Source of the DNA: Limiplasma sp048370855
GTDB taxonomy: Bacteria; Bacillota; Clostridia; Christensenellales; Aristaeellaceae
Direction: 5' to 3'
DNA length: 64,000 nucleotides
Assembly: GCA_048370855.1 (NCBI GenBank)
Contig: DBGEOK010000039.1
Span: 38,400 to 102,399 of the forward strand
The notes under the pieces are model-generated. The model had not been told where the DNA came from and did no database searches. It saw nothing but the letters and a program-made list of their open reading frames with translations. Shown here piece by piece: positions 7,622-16,796 of the stretch; positions within the stretch are counted from its first letter, which is position 1, and every line of letters begins with the position of its first letter. Made by a program: the position numbers and the translations under genes.

Positions 7622-8716
7622 ATGGGAACGAATACGGCATACGCCATCGAGCAGACCATGCGGCTGCTGGCGATAGACAGCCCGACGGGCTACACGCGCA
7701 ATGTGACGGACTACCTTTTGAAAACGCTGAAGGATATGGGATTTCATCCTGAACGGACCCGAAAGGGCTGCGTTTTGTGCCCCTTGGGAGGGGAGGGGAG
7801 GCCGCTCGTGCTGGCCGCGCATGTGGATACGCTGGGCCTGATGGTGCGCGAGGTGAAGGAGAACGGCCGGCTTGCCTTTACGCTGCTGGGCGGCCCCTCC
7901 TGCCAGGCGATAGAAACGGAAAACGTGACCGTCATAACGCGCGACGGCAGGCGCTATACGGGCGTGGTGCAGCTCATGAACGCCTCCAAGCACGTGAACG
8001 CCGAGCTGGAGACGGCGAAGCGGGACGCGGGTACGATGGAAATCCTGCTGGATGAAGAGGTGTCCTCCAGGGAAGACGTGCGGGCGCTGGGCATTGAAAC
8101 CGGCGATGTGGTCTTTTTGGACCCGCGCTCCAGGGTAACGCCCTCCGGCTTTATCCGCAGCCGCTTTTTGGACGACAAGCTGAGCGCCGGCATGCTGCTG
8201 GCGCTGGCCAGGGACGTTGCGGACGGAAGGGCCCGCCTTGCGCGCCGGGTAAGCCTCTTCTTTACCGTTTACGAGGAAACCGGCCACGGCGCGTCCAGCG
8301 GCGTCCCGCTGGATACGGAGGAGCTGCTGGTGGTGGATATGGGCTGCGTGGGCGAGGGGCTGGGCTGTAAGGAACAGCAGGTATCCGTCTGCGCCAAGGA
8401 CAGCGCCGGCCCGTATGACTACGGGATGACGGGCGATTTAATAGCGCTGTGCCGGCGGGAGGGGATTGATTATGCGGTGGACGTTTATCCCTTCTACGGC
8501 TCCGACGCCGCCGCGGCGCTGCGCGCGGGGTACGATTTGCGCTTCGCGCTGATCGGCGCGGGCGTTTATGCCTCCCATGGCTATGAGCGCAGCCATCTCA
8601 AGGGCGTGGAGAACACGCTTCGGCTGCTTGCCGCCTACGTGGGGCTCGAGGAGGACGCCGTGCCGCCAAGCGGCCGGACGGAGCAAAAGGAAACAGGAAA
8701 GGGGAGAGAGCATTGA
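7622..8716 (+). CDS. M42-family aminopeptidase
   Basis: A dinuclear-metal cytoplasmic aminopeptidase of the FrvX/glutamyl aminopeptidase type. Metal ligands and catalytic residues lie in AAHVDTLGLMV, SRFLDDKLSAG, FTVYEETGHGASSG, VVDMGC and the final ASHGYERSHL. The 364-residue length fits the family. The start at ATG 7622 follows GGGAGGAA (7611-7618). Its stop overlaps the TTG start of rqcP. The family trims short peptides; the specificity here is unknown. Confidence 0.9.
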   Translation: MGTNTAYAIEQTMRLLAIDSPTGYTRNVTDYLLKTLKDMGFHPERTRKGCVLCPLGGEGRPLVLAAHVDTLGLMVREVKENGRLAFTLLGGPSCQAIETENVTVITRDGRRYTGVVQLMNASKHVNAELETAKRDAGTMEILLDEEVSSREDVRALGIETGDVVFLDPRSRVTPSGFIRSRFLDDKLSAGMLLALARDVADGRARLARRVSLFFTVYEETGHGASSGVPLDTEELLVVDMGCVGEGLGCKEQQVSVCAKDSAGPYDYGMTGDLIALCRREGIDYAVDVYPFYGSDAAAALRAGYDLRFALIGAGVYASHGYERSHLKGVENTLRLLAAYVGLEEDAVPPSGRTEQKETGKGREH

Positions 8717-8994
8717 GGCTGGATAAATTCTTGAAGGTGTCCCGCATTATCAAGCGCCGGACCGTGGCGAACGAGGCGTGCGCCGGCGGGCGTGTTTCCC
8801 TCAACGGCAGGACGGCCAAGCCGGGAGCCGAGGTGAAAGAGGGGGACACGCTAGAGATCCGCTTTGGCAGCCGCGTGGGAAGGTATCGCGTTGAAAGCGT
8901 CCGGGAAACCGTGCGCAAGGAAGGCGCGCAGGACATGTACACGGTGCTGGAGGAGGACGCGCAGACCCTGGCGGAGCGAGGCGCGAAAGAATGA
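8713..8994 (+). CDS. rqcP: S4-domain ribosome quality-control protein RqcP
   Basis: A 93-residue protein, mostly an S4 RNA-binding domain starting MRLDKFLKVSRIIKRRT, with GGRVSLNGRTAKPGAEVKEGD and MYTVLEED near the end. This closely follows B. subtilis RqcP (YabO), which binds the 50S subunit with RqcH and helps add C-terminal alanine tails on stalled nascent chains. It starts with TTG at 8713 inside the stop of the peptidase gene and ends in an ATGA overlap with ispD, so it is translationally coupled on both sides. In B. subtilis it sits near yabP/yabQ/divIC, so its placement here is different. Confidence 0.85.
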   Translation: MRLDKFLKVSRIIKRRTVANEACAGGRVSLNGRTAKPGAEVKEGDTLEIRFGSRVGRYRVESVRETVRKEGAQDMYTVLEEDAQTLAERGAKE

Positions 8995-9692
8995 AAAGCT
9001 ATGCTGTGATCCTGGCCGGCGGATGCGGAAGCCGGATGGACGCGGGTATCAATAAGGTGTTTTTGCCCTTGCGCGGCGTGCCGGCGGTCATCCGTGCCAT
9101 CGCGCCGTTTTCAGCGCTGTGCGCGGGCGCCGTGCTCGTCGCGCGCGAGGAAGAGCTGCCGCGCGCGGAGGCGCTGATTGCCCGGTACGGCCTCTCTCGC
9201 TTTGTCAAGGCCATTGTGGCAGGGGGGACGGATCGCCAAGCTTCTGTGGCCAACGGGCTGCGCGCGCTGCCCGACGACGCGGAGGCCGTGCTGATTCACG
9301 ACGGGGCGCGGGCGCTGGTCACCGAGGAGGTCGTCAGGCGGGTGCTGGAAAGCGTGGCGGCTTACGGTACCGGCATCGCCGCGGTTCCGGAAACCGACAC
9401 CATCAAGCGCGCCACGCCGGAGGGCGAGGTGCTGGAAACCCTGAGCCGCGGGGAGCTATATGCCATGCAAACGCCGCAGGGCTTCGCCGTGGAGCTGATC
9501 CGCCGGGCGCACGAGCAGGCGAAACGGGAAGGATACGCCGCAACGGACGACGCGGCGCTGCTGGAGCATGCGGGCATTCCCGTCCGCCTGACGCGCGGCG
9601 ATCCCGAAAACGTGAAACTGACCACGCCGGTAGATGTGGCGCTTGCGGAGGCGATCCTGGCCGGAAGGATTGAGCGGGAGGCGGAGGAATGA
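8991..9692 (+). CDS. ispD: 2-C-methyl-D-erythritol 4-phosphate cytidylyltransferase
   Basis: Third step of the non-mevalonate (MEP) isoprenoid pathway, joining MEP to CTP. The nucleotide-binding N-terminus VILAGGCGSRMDAGINKVF, HDGARALV, ETDTIKRA and QTPQGF, with a C-terminal GDPENVKLTTPVD, are the IspD signatures. Length 233 residues is normal. ATGA overlaps join it to rqcP upstream and ispF downstream. The usual Arg in the GxGxRM loop appears as CGSRM. Confidence 0.95.
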   Translation: MKSYAVILAGGCGSRMDAGINKVFLPLRGVPAVIRAIAPFSALCAGAVLVAREEELPRAEALIARYGLSRFVKAIVAGGTDRQASVANGLRALPDDAEAVLIHDGARALVTEEVVRRVLESVAAYGTGIAAVPETDTIKRATPEGEVLETLSRGELYAMQTPQGFAVELIRRAHEQAKREGYAATDDAALLEHAGIPVRLTRGDPENVKLTTPVDVALAEAILAGRIEREAEE

Positions 9693-10165
9693 TCCGCGTC
9701 GGGCATGGCATGGACGTGCACAGGCTTGCGGAGGAACGAAGGCTGATCCTCTGCGGCGTGGAGATACCGCATGAGCGGGGCCTTTTGGGACACAGCGACG
9801 CGGACGTCGCCACCCACGCGCTGATAGACGCGCTCTTGGGCGCGGCGGCCATGGGAGATATCGGCGCGCTCTTTCCCGACACGGAGGAACGCTACCTGGG
9901 GGCCGATTCGGTAGCCCTGCTGCAAACCGTCCTGGAACGCCTGCGGGAAGACGGATACGAGCCCGTGAACGCGGATGTGACCATTGTGGCTCAACGGCCC
10001 AAGCTGCGCCCATATATTGAACGGATGCGCGCGCGCCTGGCCGGGGCGATGGGCGTGGAGCTCGGCCAGGTAAGCGTGAAGGCGACGACCACGGAGGCGC
10101 TGGGGTTCGAGGGAGAGGAGCTGGGCATCAGCGCGCACGCGGTTTGCCTGTTGGAAAGGAAATAG
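9689..10165 (+). CDS. ispF: 2-C-methyl-D-erythritol 2,4-cyclodiphosphate synthase
   Basis: Fifth step of the MEP pathway, forming the cyclodiphosphate with release of CMP. The zinc-binding motif VGHGMDVHRL, LGHSDADVATHALIDALLG and GDIGALFPDT are all intact. It is 158 residues long and acts as a trimer. It starts in an ATGA overlap with ispD, so the two MEP enzymes are made together. Confidence 0.96.
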   Translation: MIRVGHGMDVHRLAEERRLILCGVEIPHERGLLGHSDADVATHALIDALLGAAAMGDIGALFPDTEERYLGADSVALLQTVLERLREDGYEPVNADVTIVAQRPKLRPYIERMRARLAGAMGVELGQVSVKATTTEALGFEGEELGISAHAVCLLERK

Positions 10166-10171
10166 CGGGCT

Positions 10172-12571
10172 TTGAGCGGTACGGAAGAAAAACGCGGGGC
10201 GTCCGGCGTGCGGACGCTTTCGGAGCATAACCATGTACTGGAGGCGTTGGCCGTCGCCTTTTTGGCGGGTTGCCGACTGGCGGTTTATCTGGAGCCGGGC
10301 GCGTGGATGTGGTGGGTATGTCTTGCAGGGGCGGCGCTGGCCTTTCTGCTAAAAAAGCTGGACAGGCGGACGATCGCGGGGGTAATGCTCTGCGCGCTAA
10401 TGCTGGGAGCGCTGAGGACCCAGGCGGCGCTATCTCCAAGCCAGCCGAAGCCCGGCTCTTATGAGACAGCCGGATATGTATACGGAGAACCCAGCCTGCG
10501 TGAAGGCGACCGCGTTGCCTTTACGCTTGGGGATGTGACGCTGGACGGCGTGCCATGCGCGGGGCGCGCTTACTGCACCGTTTACTATGGCGACGAGGGG
10601 CCTCCGGAGCTTTTTGACGGCGCGGCCGTGCGGTTTGACGGGCGCGTTTATCTGCCGGACGGGAAAAGCGGCGCGCCCCGGTTTGATTTTCGGATGTGGT
10701 TGCTCCAAAACGGCATGAGCTTTGGCGTTGCCTCTTCGGACGGGCTTTCGGTTGAAAATACGCGGCAAACGGCTCCCGTTAAGGACGCGGCGTCCCGGGC
10801 GCGCGGGTCGTTCCAGGCGGCGCTGAACGGAACCATGGGCGACGAGTCGCGCCTGGCCATGGCGATGCTGATGAGCGACCGCGAGGGGCTTGCCCAGGAG
10901 GAGAACGAGGCTTTTCAAACCCTCGGCATCGCCCATGTGATGTCGGTTTCCGGCTTGCATGTGGGGCTGATGGGAGGGCTGCTCATTGCGCTGCTGAACT
11001 GGGTAAGGCTGCGGCGGGCTTGTCAGGTCCCGGTTGTCGCGGCGTTCCTGACGGCCTATTGCGCGCTCACCGGCTTTTCCGCCGCGTCGATGCGCGCGTC
11101 GGTCATGCTGACGCTGGCGCTGATGGCGCGGGTGCTGGGCAGGCGGACCGATCCGCTCGCGTCTTTGAGCGCGGCTGCGCTCGTCGTGCTGGCGATCAAG
11201 CCGCTCCAGGCCTTTTCGGCGGGCTTCGTGCTTTCCTTTTCCGCGGTTGCGGGCATCACGCTGCTCTACCCCGCGTTTTTAAGGGCGCTTGGCCGCGCTT
11301 TTCCCGCCGGCCTCCGGGACGGTCCCGGTCGCGGGCCGTTCTTCCGGCGGCTGAAAAACATGGCGCGCAGGCGGCTTGGAAGGCCGGGCGAGCTGCTGTG
11401 CATTTCGCTCGCGGCGCAAATAGGCGTGCTGCTGCCAACGGCGGCGTACTTTCACCGGCTGCCGCTGTACGGCGTGGCGATCAATCTGCTGGTTGTGCCC
11501 TATATGGGCCTGCTGGTGCCCGTATACGCCCTGGCGCTGGCGACGGCGTCCGTGCCCTGGCTGGGCCTCTGGGTCGGATCGCTCGCGTCGCTGATGAGCC
11601 GGTGGCTGCTGGCGGCGGTGGAGCTGCTTGCCACGCTGCCCTATGCCTCGGTGCGGGTCGCGTCCCCGCCGGCGGCGCTTATTTGCGCGCTGGCCTTGTG
11701 CGGAGCGGCGGTTTCGCGCCGCATGCGGGCCGGAGCGGGACGGCGGGCTGCGGCGGTCGGGCTTCTCTGCGTGCTGGGAGCGGCGGGCGCCTATATGGCA
11801 CGGCCCGCGGAGCTGCGCTATATTCAGCTTTCGGTTGGGCAGGCGGACGCGGCGCTGGTGATGGACGGACGCAGCACCATCGCCATCGACGTGGGCGAAG
11901 ACGGCCTGGCGGCAGTCGATTATCTGCTGGACGAGGGCAGGGATCTGGACGCGCTCTATCTGACGCACCTGCACGCGGACCATGTGGCCGGCGTGGACCA
12001 ACTGCTCAAAAGCGGCATTCAAATCAAGCGGGCTTACCTGCCCGTTAACGGCGCGGAGCAGCGCCTGGATCCGGAAATGCTGGCCGTGCTTAGCAGGCTG
12101 CGCGAGGCGGGCGTTCCTGTTACGGAGCTTGCGGCGGGCGATGAACTGCGTTACAATAAGGTGGGCGTCAGGGTGCTGTGGCCCGTCAGGGAAAGCGTTC
12201 GGAGCGGGCAGGACGCCAACGACCTCCCGCTCGTGCTCGCCGTTGACCTGGACGGCTATACGCTGATGAGCGCAAGCGACCTGACGGGGCGATACGAGGC
12301 CTATGCCGCCATTCCCTGCGACGTGCTGAAGGTGGCGCATCATGGCAGCTCCGCCGGCACCGGGGAAGCGTTTTTGGACTTTGCGGCTCCGCGCCTGGCG
12401 TTGGTTAGCTGCTCGCCAAACAATCGCGCCCTACCCAGCGAGGCGGTGCTGGAACGCCTGGACGGCAGAGGCATCGAGGTGCTCCGAACGGACCTTTGCG
12501 GCGATATCACCCTTACCATCCGGGACGGCAGGCTCTGCGCGACTCCCTATAAAGCGAGGACGGACGAATGA
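10172..12571 (+). CDS. comEC: ComEC/Rec2 DNA-uptake channel with metallo-beta-lactamase domain
   Basis: ComEC carries transforming DNA across the cytoplasmic membrane. The 799-residue protein has an N-terminal membrane/OB-like region, the Competence domain with HVMSVSGLHVGLMGG and about eight membrane segments (residues 235-550), and a C-terminal metallo-beta-lactamase domain with THLHADHVAGVD and VAHHGSS, proposed in this family to be a DNA nuclease. All three domains are present, so it appears full-length. The start is TTG 10172, 11 bases after GGAAAGGA; it is the weakest part of the call. holA overlaps its stop (ATGA), as in many Bacillota. No other competence genes are in the window. Confidence 0.93.
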   Translation: MSGTEEKRGASGVRTLSEHNHVLEALAVAFLAGCRLAVYLEPGAWMWWVCLAGAALAFLLKKLDRRTIAGVMLCALMLGALRTQAALSPSQPKPGSYETAGYVYGEPSLREGDRVAFTLGDVTLDGVPCAGRAYCTVYYGDEGPPELFDGAAVRFDGRVYLPDGKSGAPRFDFRMWLLQNGMSFGVASSDGLSVENTRQTAPVKDAASRARGSFQAALNGTMGDESRLAMAMLMSDREGLAQEENEAFQTLGIAHVMSVSGLHVGLMGGLLIALLNWVRLRRACQVPVVAAFLTAYCALTGFSAASMRASVMLTLALMARVLGRRTDPLASLSAAALVVLAIKPLQAFSAGFVLSFSAVAGITLLYPAFLRALGRAFPAGLRDGPGRGPFFRRLKNMARRRLGRPGELLCISLAAQIGVLLPTAAYFHRLPLYGVAINLLVVPYMGLLVPVYALALATASVPWLGLWVGSLASLMSRWLLAAVELLATLPYASVRVASPPAALICALALCGAAVSRRMRAGAGRRAAAVGLLCVLGAAGAYMARPAELRYIQLSVGQADAALVMDGRSTIAIDVGEDGLAAVDYLLDEGRDLDALYLTHLHADHVAGVDQLLKSGIQIKRAYLPVNGAEQRLDPEMLAVLSRLREAGVPVTELAAGDELRYNKVGVRVLWPVRESVRSGQDANDLPLVLAVDLDGYTLMSASDLTGRYEAYAAIPCDVLKVAHHGSSAGTGEAFLDFAAPRLALVSCSPNNRALPSEAVLERLDGRGIEVLRTDLCGDITLTIRDGRLCATPYKARTDE

Positions 12572-13587
12572 ACCATACCGCGTTTTTCGATACGCTCAAG
12601 GCCGGACAAATCGCAGACTGCTATTTGTTTGAGGGAGCCGAGGAATACGTCAAGCAGCAGGCGCTTGCGCAGCTATGCGCTAAGCTTCTGCCCGCCGGGC
12701 TGGAGAGCATGAATTTGACGGAGCTGTCCGACCCGGATGCGGACGCCCTGATCGCCGCGGCCGAAACGCTGCCCTTCCTGGGGGACAGGCGCGTGGTTGT
12801 GGTCCGGGACTGCACGCTGCTGGCCGCCGGCCGCAAAGCGGAGGACGAGCGAAAGGCGGAAGCGCTGACGGACTATGTAAAGCGCATTCCGCCGACCACA
12901 TGCGTCGTTTTTTATGTAAAGGGCAAGGCGGACGGTCGGAAGAAGCTGTATGCGGCGCTTCGGAAAAAAGGCGCGATTGTGGACTTTTCCCCGATGGGCG
13001 ACGCGGAATGCGCCGATTGGGCGCGCCGGACGATGCGCCGCGCCGGGAAGCGGCTGGACGCGGACGTCGCGGCGCGGCTGATCTTCACGGTCGGCAGGGA
13101 CGCGGCCTTGCTCAAGCAGGAGATGGATAAGCTCGTCAGCTACCTGGGCGAGCGGGACACGGTAACGGCTGAGGATATCGACGCGGTATGCACACGCTCG
13201 ACCGAATGCACGGTTTTCCAAATGGTGGACGCGCAGGTCGCGGGTAAAAACGACGAGGCGTTTGGGCTCCTGAAAGATCTGCTGCAAAGCGGGGAGGACC
13301 GCGTCGGGATTTTGGCGATGCTGCTTCGGCAATATCGCATCCTGTACCATATGCGCTGCCTGATGGAGGAACGGACGCCGCAGCAGGGCCAGGCGGCGCT
13401 GCTTGGCATCCCGCCTTTTGCGGTGGCGCGCACACAGCAGCAGGCGCGCCTTTTTGACCGGGAGCGGCTGCAACGGGCCTATGACGATTTGATGAAGCTG
13501 GAATTTGATCTAAAGGCCGGCCGCGTTTCGCAGGAGGGCTGTGTGGAAAACGCGATGCTTCGGTTGGAGGGGATTTTAAGGGGCTAG
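12568..13587 (+). CDS. holA: DNA polymerase III delta subunit
   Basis: Delta opens the beta clamp within the clamp-loader complex. The 339-residue protein has the family N-terminus (YLFEGAEEYVKQQAL), LPFLGDRRVVVVRDC, a central AAA-like lid with FTVGRDAALLKQEMDKL, and a C-terminal collar domain with FQMVDAQVAGKNDEAFGLL. It starts in an ATGA overlap with comEC. The rpsT gene often found next to holA is not here; a repeat-bearing gap follows. Confidence 0.92.
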   Translation: MNHTAFFDTLKAGQIADCYLFEGAEEYVKQQALAQLCAKLLPAGLESMNLTELSDPDADALIAAAETLPFLGDRRVVVVRDCTLLAAGRKAEDERKAEALTDYVKRIPPTTCVVFYVKGKADGRKKLYAALRKKGAIVDFSPMGDAECADWARRTMRRAGKRLDADVAARLIFTVGRDAALLKQEMDKLVSYLGERDTVTAEDIDAVCTRSTECTVFQMVDAQVAGKNDEAFGLLKDLLQSGEDRVGILAMLLRQYRILYHMRCLMEERTPQQGQAALLGIPPFAVARTQQQARLFDRERLQRAYDDLMKLEFDLKAGRVSQEGCVENAMLRLEGILRG

Positions 13588-13816
13588 CATGGCCCGCTCG
13601 TATGCCGGCGGCGGATAGCTGCGCGCGCATACTAGGCCGCGCGATCAAACGGGAGCTCGGCGCTTGCGGCGCGCGCTTCCCTTGGGGGTGAAAACCCGCG
13701 CCGCTCCCTCCGCGAAGGGCGCGTCAGCGCGCGCCTATGCAAAAAATTACCTTCCCCGGCCCATCGAGGGACAACATGTTGACAGCGCGCCGGAAATCAG
13801 GCGCCGATTGCGGCTT

Positions 13817-13950
13817 CAGACCGTTGACAAACTTATTTTGGAGTGGTTCGGAGGGGCCGCGACCCCTCCAAATAATATCGTATCGCCCGGCTTTGCCGAA
13901 AACGCCAGTCCTCGGCGGAAAGGCTCGTCCAAAGGCGGGCTTTTTTGACG
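13817..13950 (+). repeat. Interspersed structured repeat, family A copy 1
   Basis: Starts CAGACCGTTGACAAAC and has hairpin 1 (GGAGGGGC / GACCCCTCC), a shortened middle, and the 3' hairpin ending GGCGGGCTTTTTTGACG. It lacks hairpin 3 of the other copies. It lies between a T-less stem (about 13800-13816, with GCCGATTGCGGCTT) and a similar stem with T tract (13956-13979, with GCCGGTTGCGGCTTTTT). Confidence 0.8.
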
Positions 13951-13955
13951 CCCTG

Positions 13956-13979
13956 CAGCCGCCGGTTGCGGCTTTTTGA
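13956..13979 (+). terminator. Intrinsic terminator on the right flank of element A1
   Basis: AGCCGC-CGGTT-GCGGCT followed by TTTT. A closely related sequence without the T tract lies on the other side of element A1, so the pair may be a duplicated terminator, perhaps that of the comEC-holA operon. Confidence 0.6.
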
Positions 13980-14009
13980 GGTTTTCCACCCCCGATCCCC
14001 GGTTTGCCC

Positions 14010-14038
14010 TTGTTTCCCTGCGGCCTTTCCTGTATAAT
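14010..14038 (+). promoter_or_regulatory. Vegetative promoter for the XRE-cupin / acyl-CoA synthetase pair
   Basis: TTGTTT (14010-14015) and TATAAT (14033-14038) are 17 bases apart and 47 bases before the regulator ATG. Confidence 0.7.
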
Positions 14039-14085
14039 ACTCGCTAAAGCCTGCCGGATGGGCACGCAAAGGAGGCGCACCCGTT

Positions 14086-14640
14086 ATGTCCGATTCAGTG
14101 AAGCAAATCGCCATGCGTATTTTGGACCTTCGCGAAATCTCGGACTACACCGTTGAACAGATGGCGGAAGCCCTGAAGGTACCTGCCGACGAATACCGCA
14201 AATATGAGAGCGGCGAGGCGGACATGCCGATCAGCTTTTTGGTTAAAATCGGCGAGGTTTTTCATGTGGATATGACGGAGCTGCTGACAGGGGAGGCCCC
14301 GCGCCTGAACGTGTTAAGCGTGACCCGGGCGGGGCGCGGGCAGGAAATTAACCGGCACGACCAGTATATTTATAAAAACCTTGCCTATAACTTCGTTCAT
14401 CGAAAGATCGAGCCGCTGTACGTGACGGTCCCGCCCGAGGTGAACAAGACCCTCGAGCCCAACAGCCACGACGGCCAGGAGTTTGATTATATCCTGTCGG
14501 GCGTTATGCGCATCGTAATCGGAAAAAACGATTTGGTGCTGCATCCGGGCGACAGCGTGTATTACGATTCGCGCACGCCCCACGCGATGCAGGCGGTGGG
14601 CGGGGAGCCGGTTCATTTTCTGGCGATGGTCATTCCATAA
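14086..14640 (+). CDS. XRE-family regulator with C-terminal cupin sensor domain
   Basis: A 184-residue protein with an N-terminal helix-turn-helix domain of the XRE type (LREISDYTVEQMAEALKVPADEYRKYE) and a C-terminal cupin_2 domain (EFDYILSGVMRIVIG, HPGDSVYYDSRTPHAM). Proteins of this form bind DNA as dimers and sense small ligands through the cupin. The ribosome-binding site AAAGGAGG is strong. It is followed 44 bases later by the acyl-CoA synthetase gene, whose expression or product it probably controls or senses; that link is inferred from adjacency. Confidence 0.85.
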   Translation: MSDSVKQIAMRILDLREISDYTVEQMAEALKVPADEYRKYESGEADMPISFLVKIGEVFHVDMTELLTGEAPRLNVLSVTRAGRGQEINRHDQYIYKNLAYNFVHRKIEPLYVTVPPEVNKTLEPNSHDGQEFDYILSGVMRIVIGKNDLVLHPGDSVYYDSRTPHAMQAVGGEPVHFLAMVIP

Positions 14641-14684
14641 GCTGAGGGCGTTTTGGCCTGCCGTAGATAAAGGAGCTTGGTAGC

Positions 14685-16796
14685 ATGCTGGCCGACCGAT
14701 ATATCCGGACCGATTTTCACTCCCAGGAAGAATTTGAGCGCGGCTTTACGCTGCGCGTGCCGGAGCGCTTCCATTTCGCTTATGACGTTGTGGACGAGTA
14801 TGCGCGCCTATCGCCCCAAAAGCGGGCGATGATTTGGTGCGACGTAAAGGGAAATGAACGCGAGTTTACCTTTGGCGACATCAGCCGCTTGAGCGATAAG
14901 GCCGCCAACGTGTTCCGCGCGCACGGGCTGAAAAAGGGCGATCCCGTGCTTTTGATGCTCAAGCGGCGCTGGCAGTATTGGATTGCCGCCGTAGGGCTGC
15001 TGAAGGTGGGATGCGTGCTGATTCCCGCCACGGCGCAGTTGCAAAAAAAGGATATCGTTTACCGCGTGCAGGCGGCGGGCGCCCGCGCGGCGATTTGCGT
15101 GGAGGAGCCGGAGGTGCGGGAGCGCGTGCTGGCGTCCGCGAGGGAGTGCGAAACGCTGGGACCGCTTTTCACGCTGTGCGGCGCGGAAGGCTTCTTCAAC
15201 TTTGACGCGGAGGTGGAGGCCGCGCCGGAAACATGGGAAAAGCCCGACGACCTTCCCCGGAACGACGATATCATGCTGATGTACTTTACCAGCGGGACGA
15301 CGGGCATGCCCAAGATGGCCGTGCATAGCTGGACCTATCCCATCGCGCAGACGGTTACGGCGTATTACTGGCATAACCTCGGCGACGGGGATATTCATAT
15401 CGCCGTGGCGGACACAGGCTGGGCCAAGGCTGGCTGGGGAAAGCTATACGGACAGTGGATTTGCGGGGCGACGCTGTTTGTTTATGACTTTGACCGCTTT
15501 GTTGCGGCGGATATGCTTCAGATGATCTCCAAGCATCATGTCACCAGCTTTTGCGCCCCGCCGACGGTGTACCGCTTCATGATTAAGGAGGATTTGGCTC
15601 AGTATGACCTCAGCGCGCTCCGGTGGGCGAATTGCGCGGGCGAACCGCTCAACCCCGAGGTGTACGAACAGTTTTATCGGCAGACGGGCGTCAAAATTCA
15701 CGAGGGCTTTGGGCAGAGTGAAACCACCCCGCTGCTGATGACCACCAAGTGGATGGAGCCGAAGGCAGGCAGCACCGGGCGGCCTTCCCCGGCATACGAC
15801 GTCGCGCTGGTGGACGAAAACGGAAACGACGTGGAGGACGGCGTGGAGGGCGAAATCGTCATTCGCCTGGACCGCGGCCGCCCGGCGGGGCTGTTCCTGG
15901 AATATTACCGGAACCGGGAACAGACCGACGCGGTGTTTTACGACCGGACGTACCATACCGGCGATATGGCCTGGCGCGATGTGGACGGATATTTTTATTT
16001 CATCGGCAGGGGAGACGACGTCATTAAGTCCAGCGGCTACCGCATCGGCCCGTTTGAGGTGGAAAGCGCGCTGCTGACCCATCCGGCGGTGCTGGAATGC
16101 GCAGTGACGGCCGTGCCGCACCCGGATCGCGGGCAGGTGGTCAAGGCGACCGTCGTGCTGGTCAAAAACCGCGGCTACGAGCCCTCCGACGAGTTGAAAA
16201 AGGAGCTTCAGACGCATGTTAAGCAGGTAACGGCGCCCTATAAATATCCGCGCATCGTAGAATTTGTGGACGAGCTGCCTAAGACTGTCAGCGGGAAAAT
16301 CCAGCGGAAGCTGATTCGCGGCAGGGATCATGGCGGGGAGCCTCATACCGCCGGAAGACAGATCGTCCTGGAACCCGTAGCGGAAGGAAATTTCGCGGCG
16401 GTGGCGGCCATGCGGGTCGCCAGGGGACAGGAGGGCTTCGCGGAAAGCCCGCTTTATTCGCTGTCGCAGGCGTATGCGCTGGGCGGAGGCCGCGTGCCCT
16501 ATGCGATCCGGGAAAAGGACGCGGACGTCGTAGGCTTCGTGATGTTCCGCTATGAGGCGGACGGCCGCACGGAAATCGCCAACTTTATGATTGACGAGCG
16601 CAAGCAGAGCATGGGCTTTGGCAGCGCGGCGCTGGCCCGGGCCATCGGCCTGCTGGAGCGGGAAGGGCGGTCCAGGACGGTCCATCTGGAAATTGGGCCT
16701 GATAATGAAATTGCCAAAGCGCTCTATGAAAATTACGGTTTCCTGCTCAAGGGTATGGACGACACGGAGAGGCTGCGGATGGAAAGGAGCCTGTAA
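14685..16796 (+). CDS. AMP-forming acyl-CoA synthetase fused to a GNAT acetyltransferase domain
   Basis: 703 residues, about 150 longer than ordinary medium-chain acyl-CoA synthetases. Residues 1-550 form an ANL adenylating enzyme: P-loop YFTSGTTGMPKMAVH, GFGQSETT, the hinge DGYFYFIGRGDDVIKSSGYR, and the catalytic Lys in KTVSGKIQRK. Residues from about 560 to 703 resemble a GNAT N-acetyltransferase: FVMFRYEADGRTEIANFMI, then the acetyl-CoA loop QSMGFGSAALARAI and ALYENYGF. The two domains are in one uninterrupted frame. The fusion suggests acyl or acetyl transfer linked to acid activation, but the acid and acceptor are unknown. An XRE-cupin regulator precedes it. Confidence 0.88.
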   Translation: MLADRYIRTDFHSQEEFERGFTLRVPERFHFAYDVVDEYARLSPQKRAMIWCDVKGNEREFTFGDISRLSDKAANVFRAHGLKKGDPVLLMLKRRWQYWIAAVGLLKVGCVLIPATAQLQKKDIVYRVQAAGARAAICVEEPEVRERVLASARECETLGPLFTLCGAEGFFNFDAEVEAAPETWEKPDDLPRNDDIMLMYFTSGTTGMPKMAVHSWTYPIAQTVTAYYWHNLGDGDIHIAVADTGWAKAGWGKLYGQWICGATLFVYDFDRFVAADMLQMISKHHVTSFCAPPTVYRFMIKEDLAQYDLSALRWANCAGEPLNPEVYEQFYRQTGVKIHEGFGQSETTPLLMTTKWMEPKAGSTGRPSPAYDVALVDENGNDVEDGVEGEIVIRLDRGRPAGLFLEYYRNREQTDAVFYDRTYHTGDMAWRDVDGYFYFIGRGDDVIKSSGYRIGPFEVESALLTHPAVLECAVTAVPHPDRGQVVKATVVLVKNRGYEPSDELKKELQTHVKQVTAPYKYPRIVEFVDELPKTVSGKIQRKLIRGRDHGGEPHTAGRQIVLEPVAEGNFAAVAAMRVARGQEGFAESPLYSLSQAYALGGGRVPYAIREKDADVVGFVMFRYEADGRTEIANFMIDERKQSMGFGSAALARAIGLLEREGRSRTVHLEIGPDNEIAKALYENYGFLLKGMDDTERLRMERSL

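Larger units (their letters stand above)
13588..14085. other. 498-bp gap with repeat element A1 and the next promoter
   Basis: Bases 13588-13815 are GC-rich and show no gene. Repeat element A1 fills 13817-13950. A terminator-like hairpin follows at 13956-13979. A vegetative promoter lies at 14010-14038. Confidence 0.6.
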
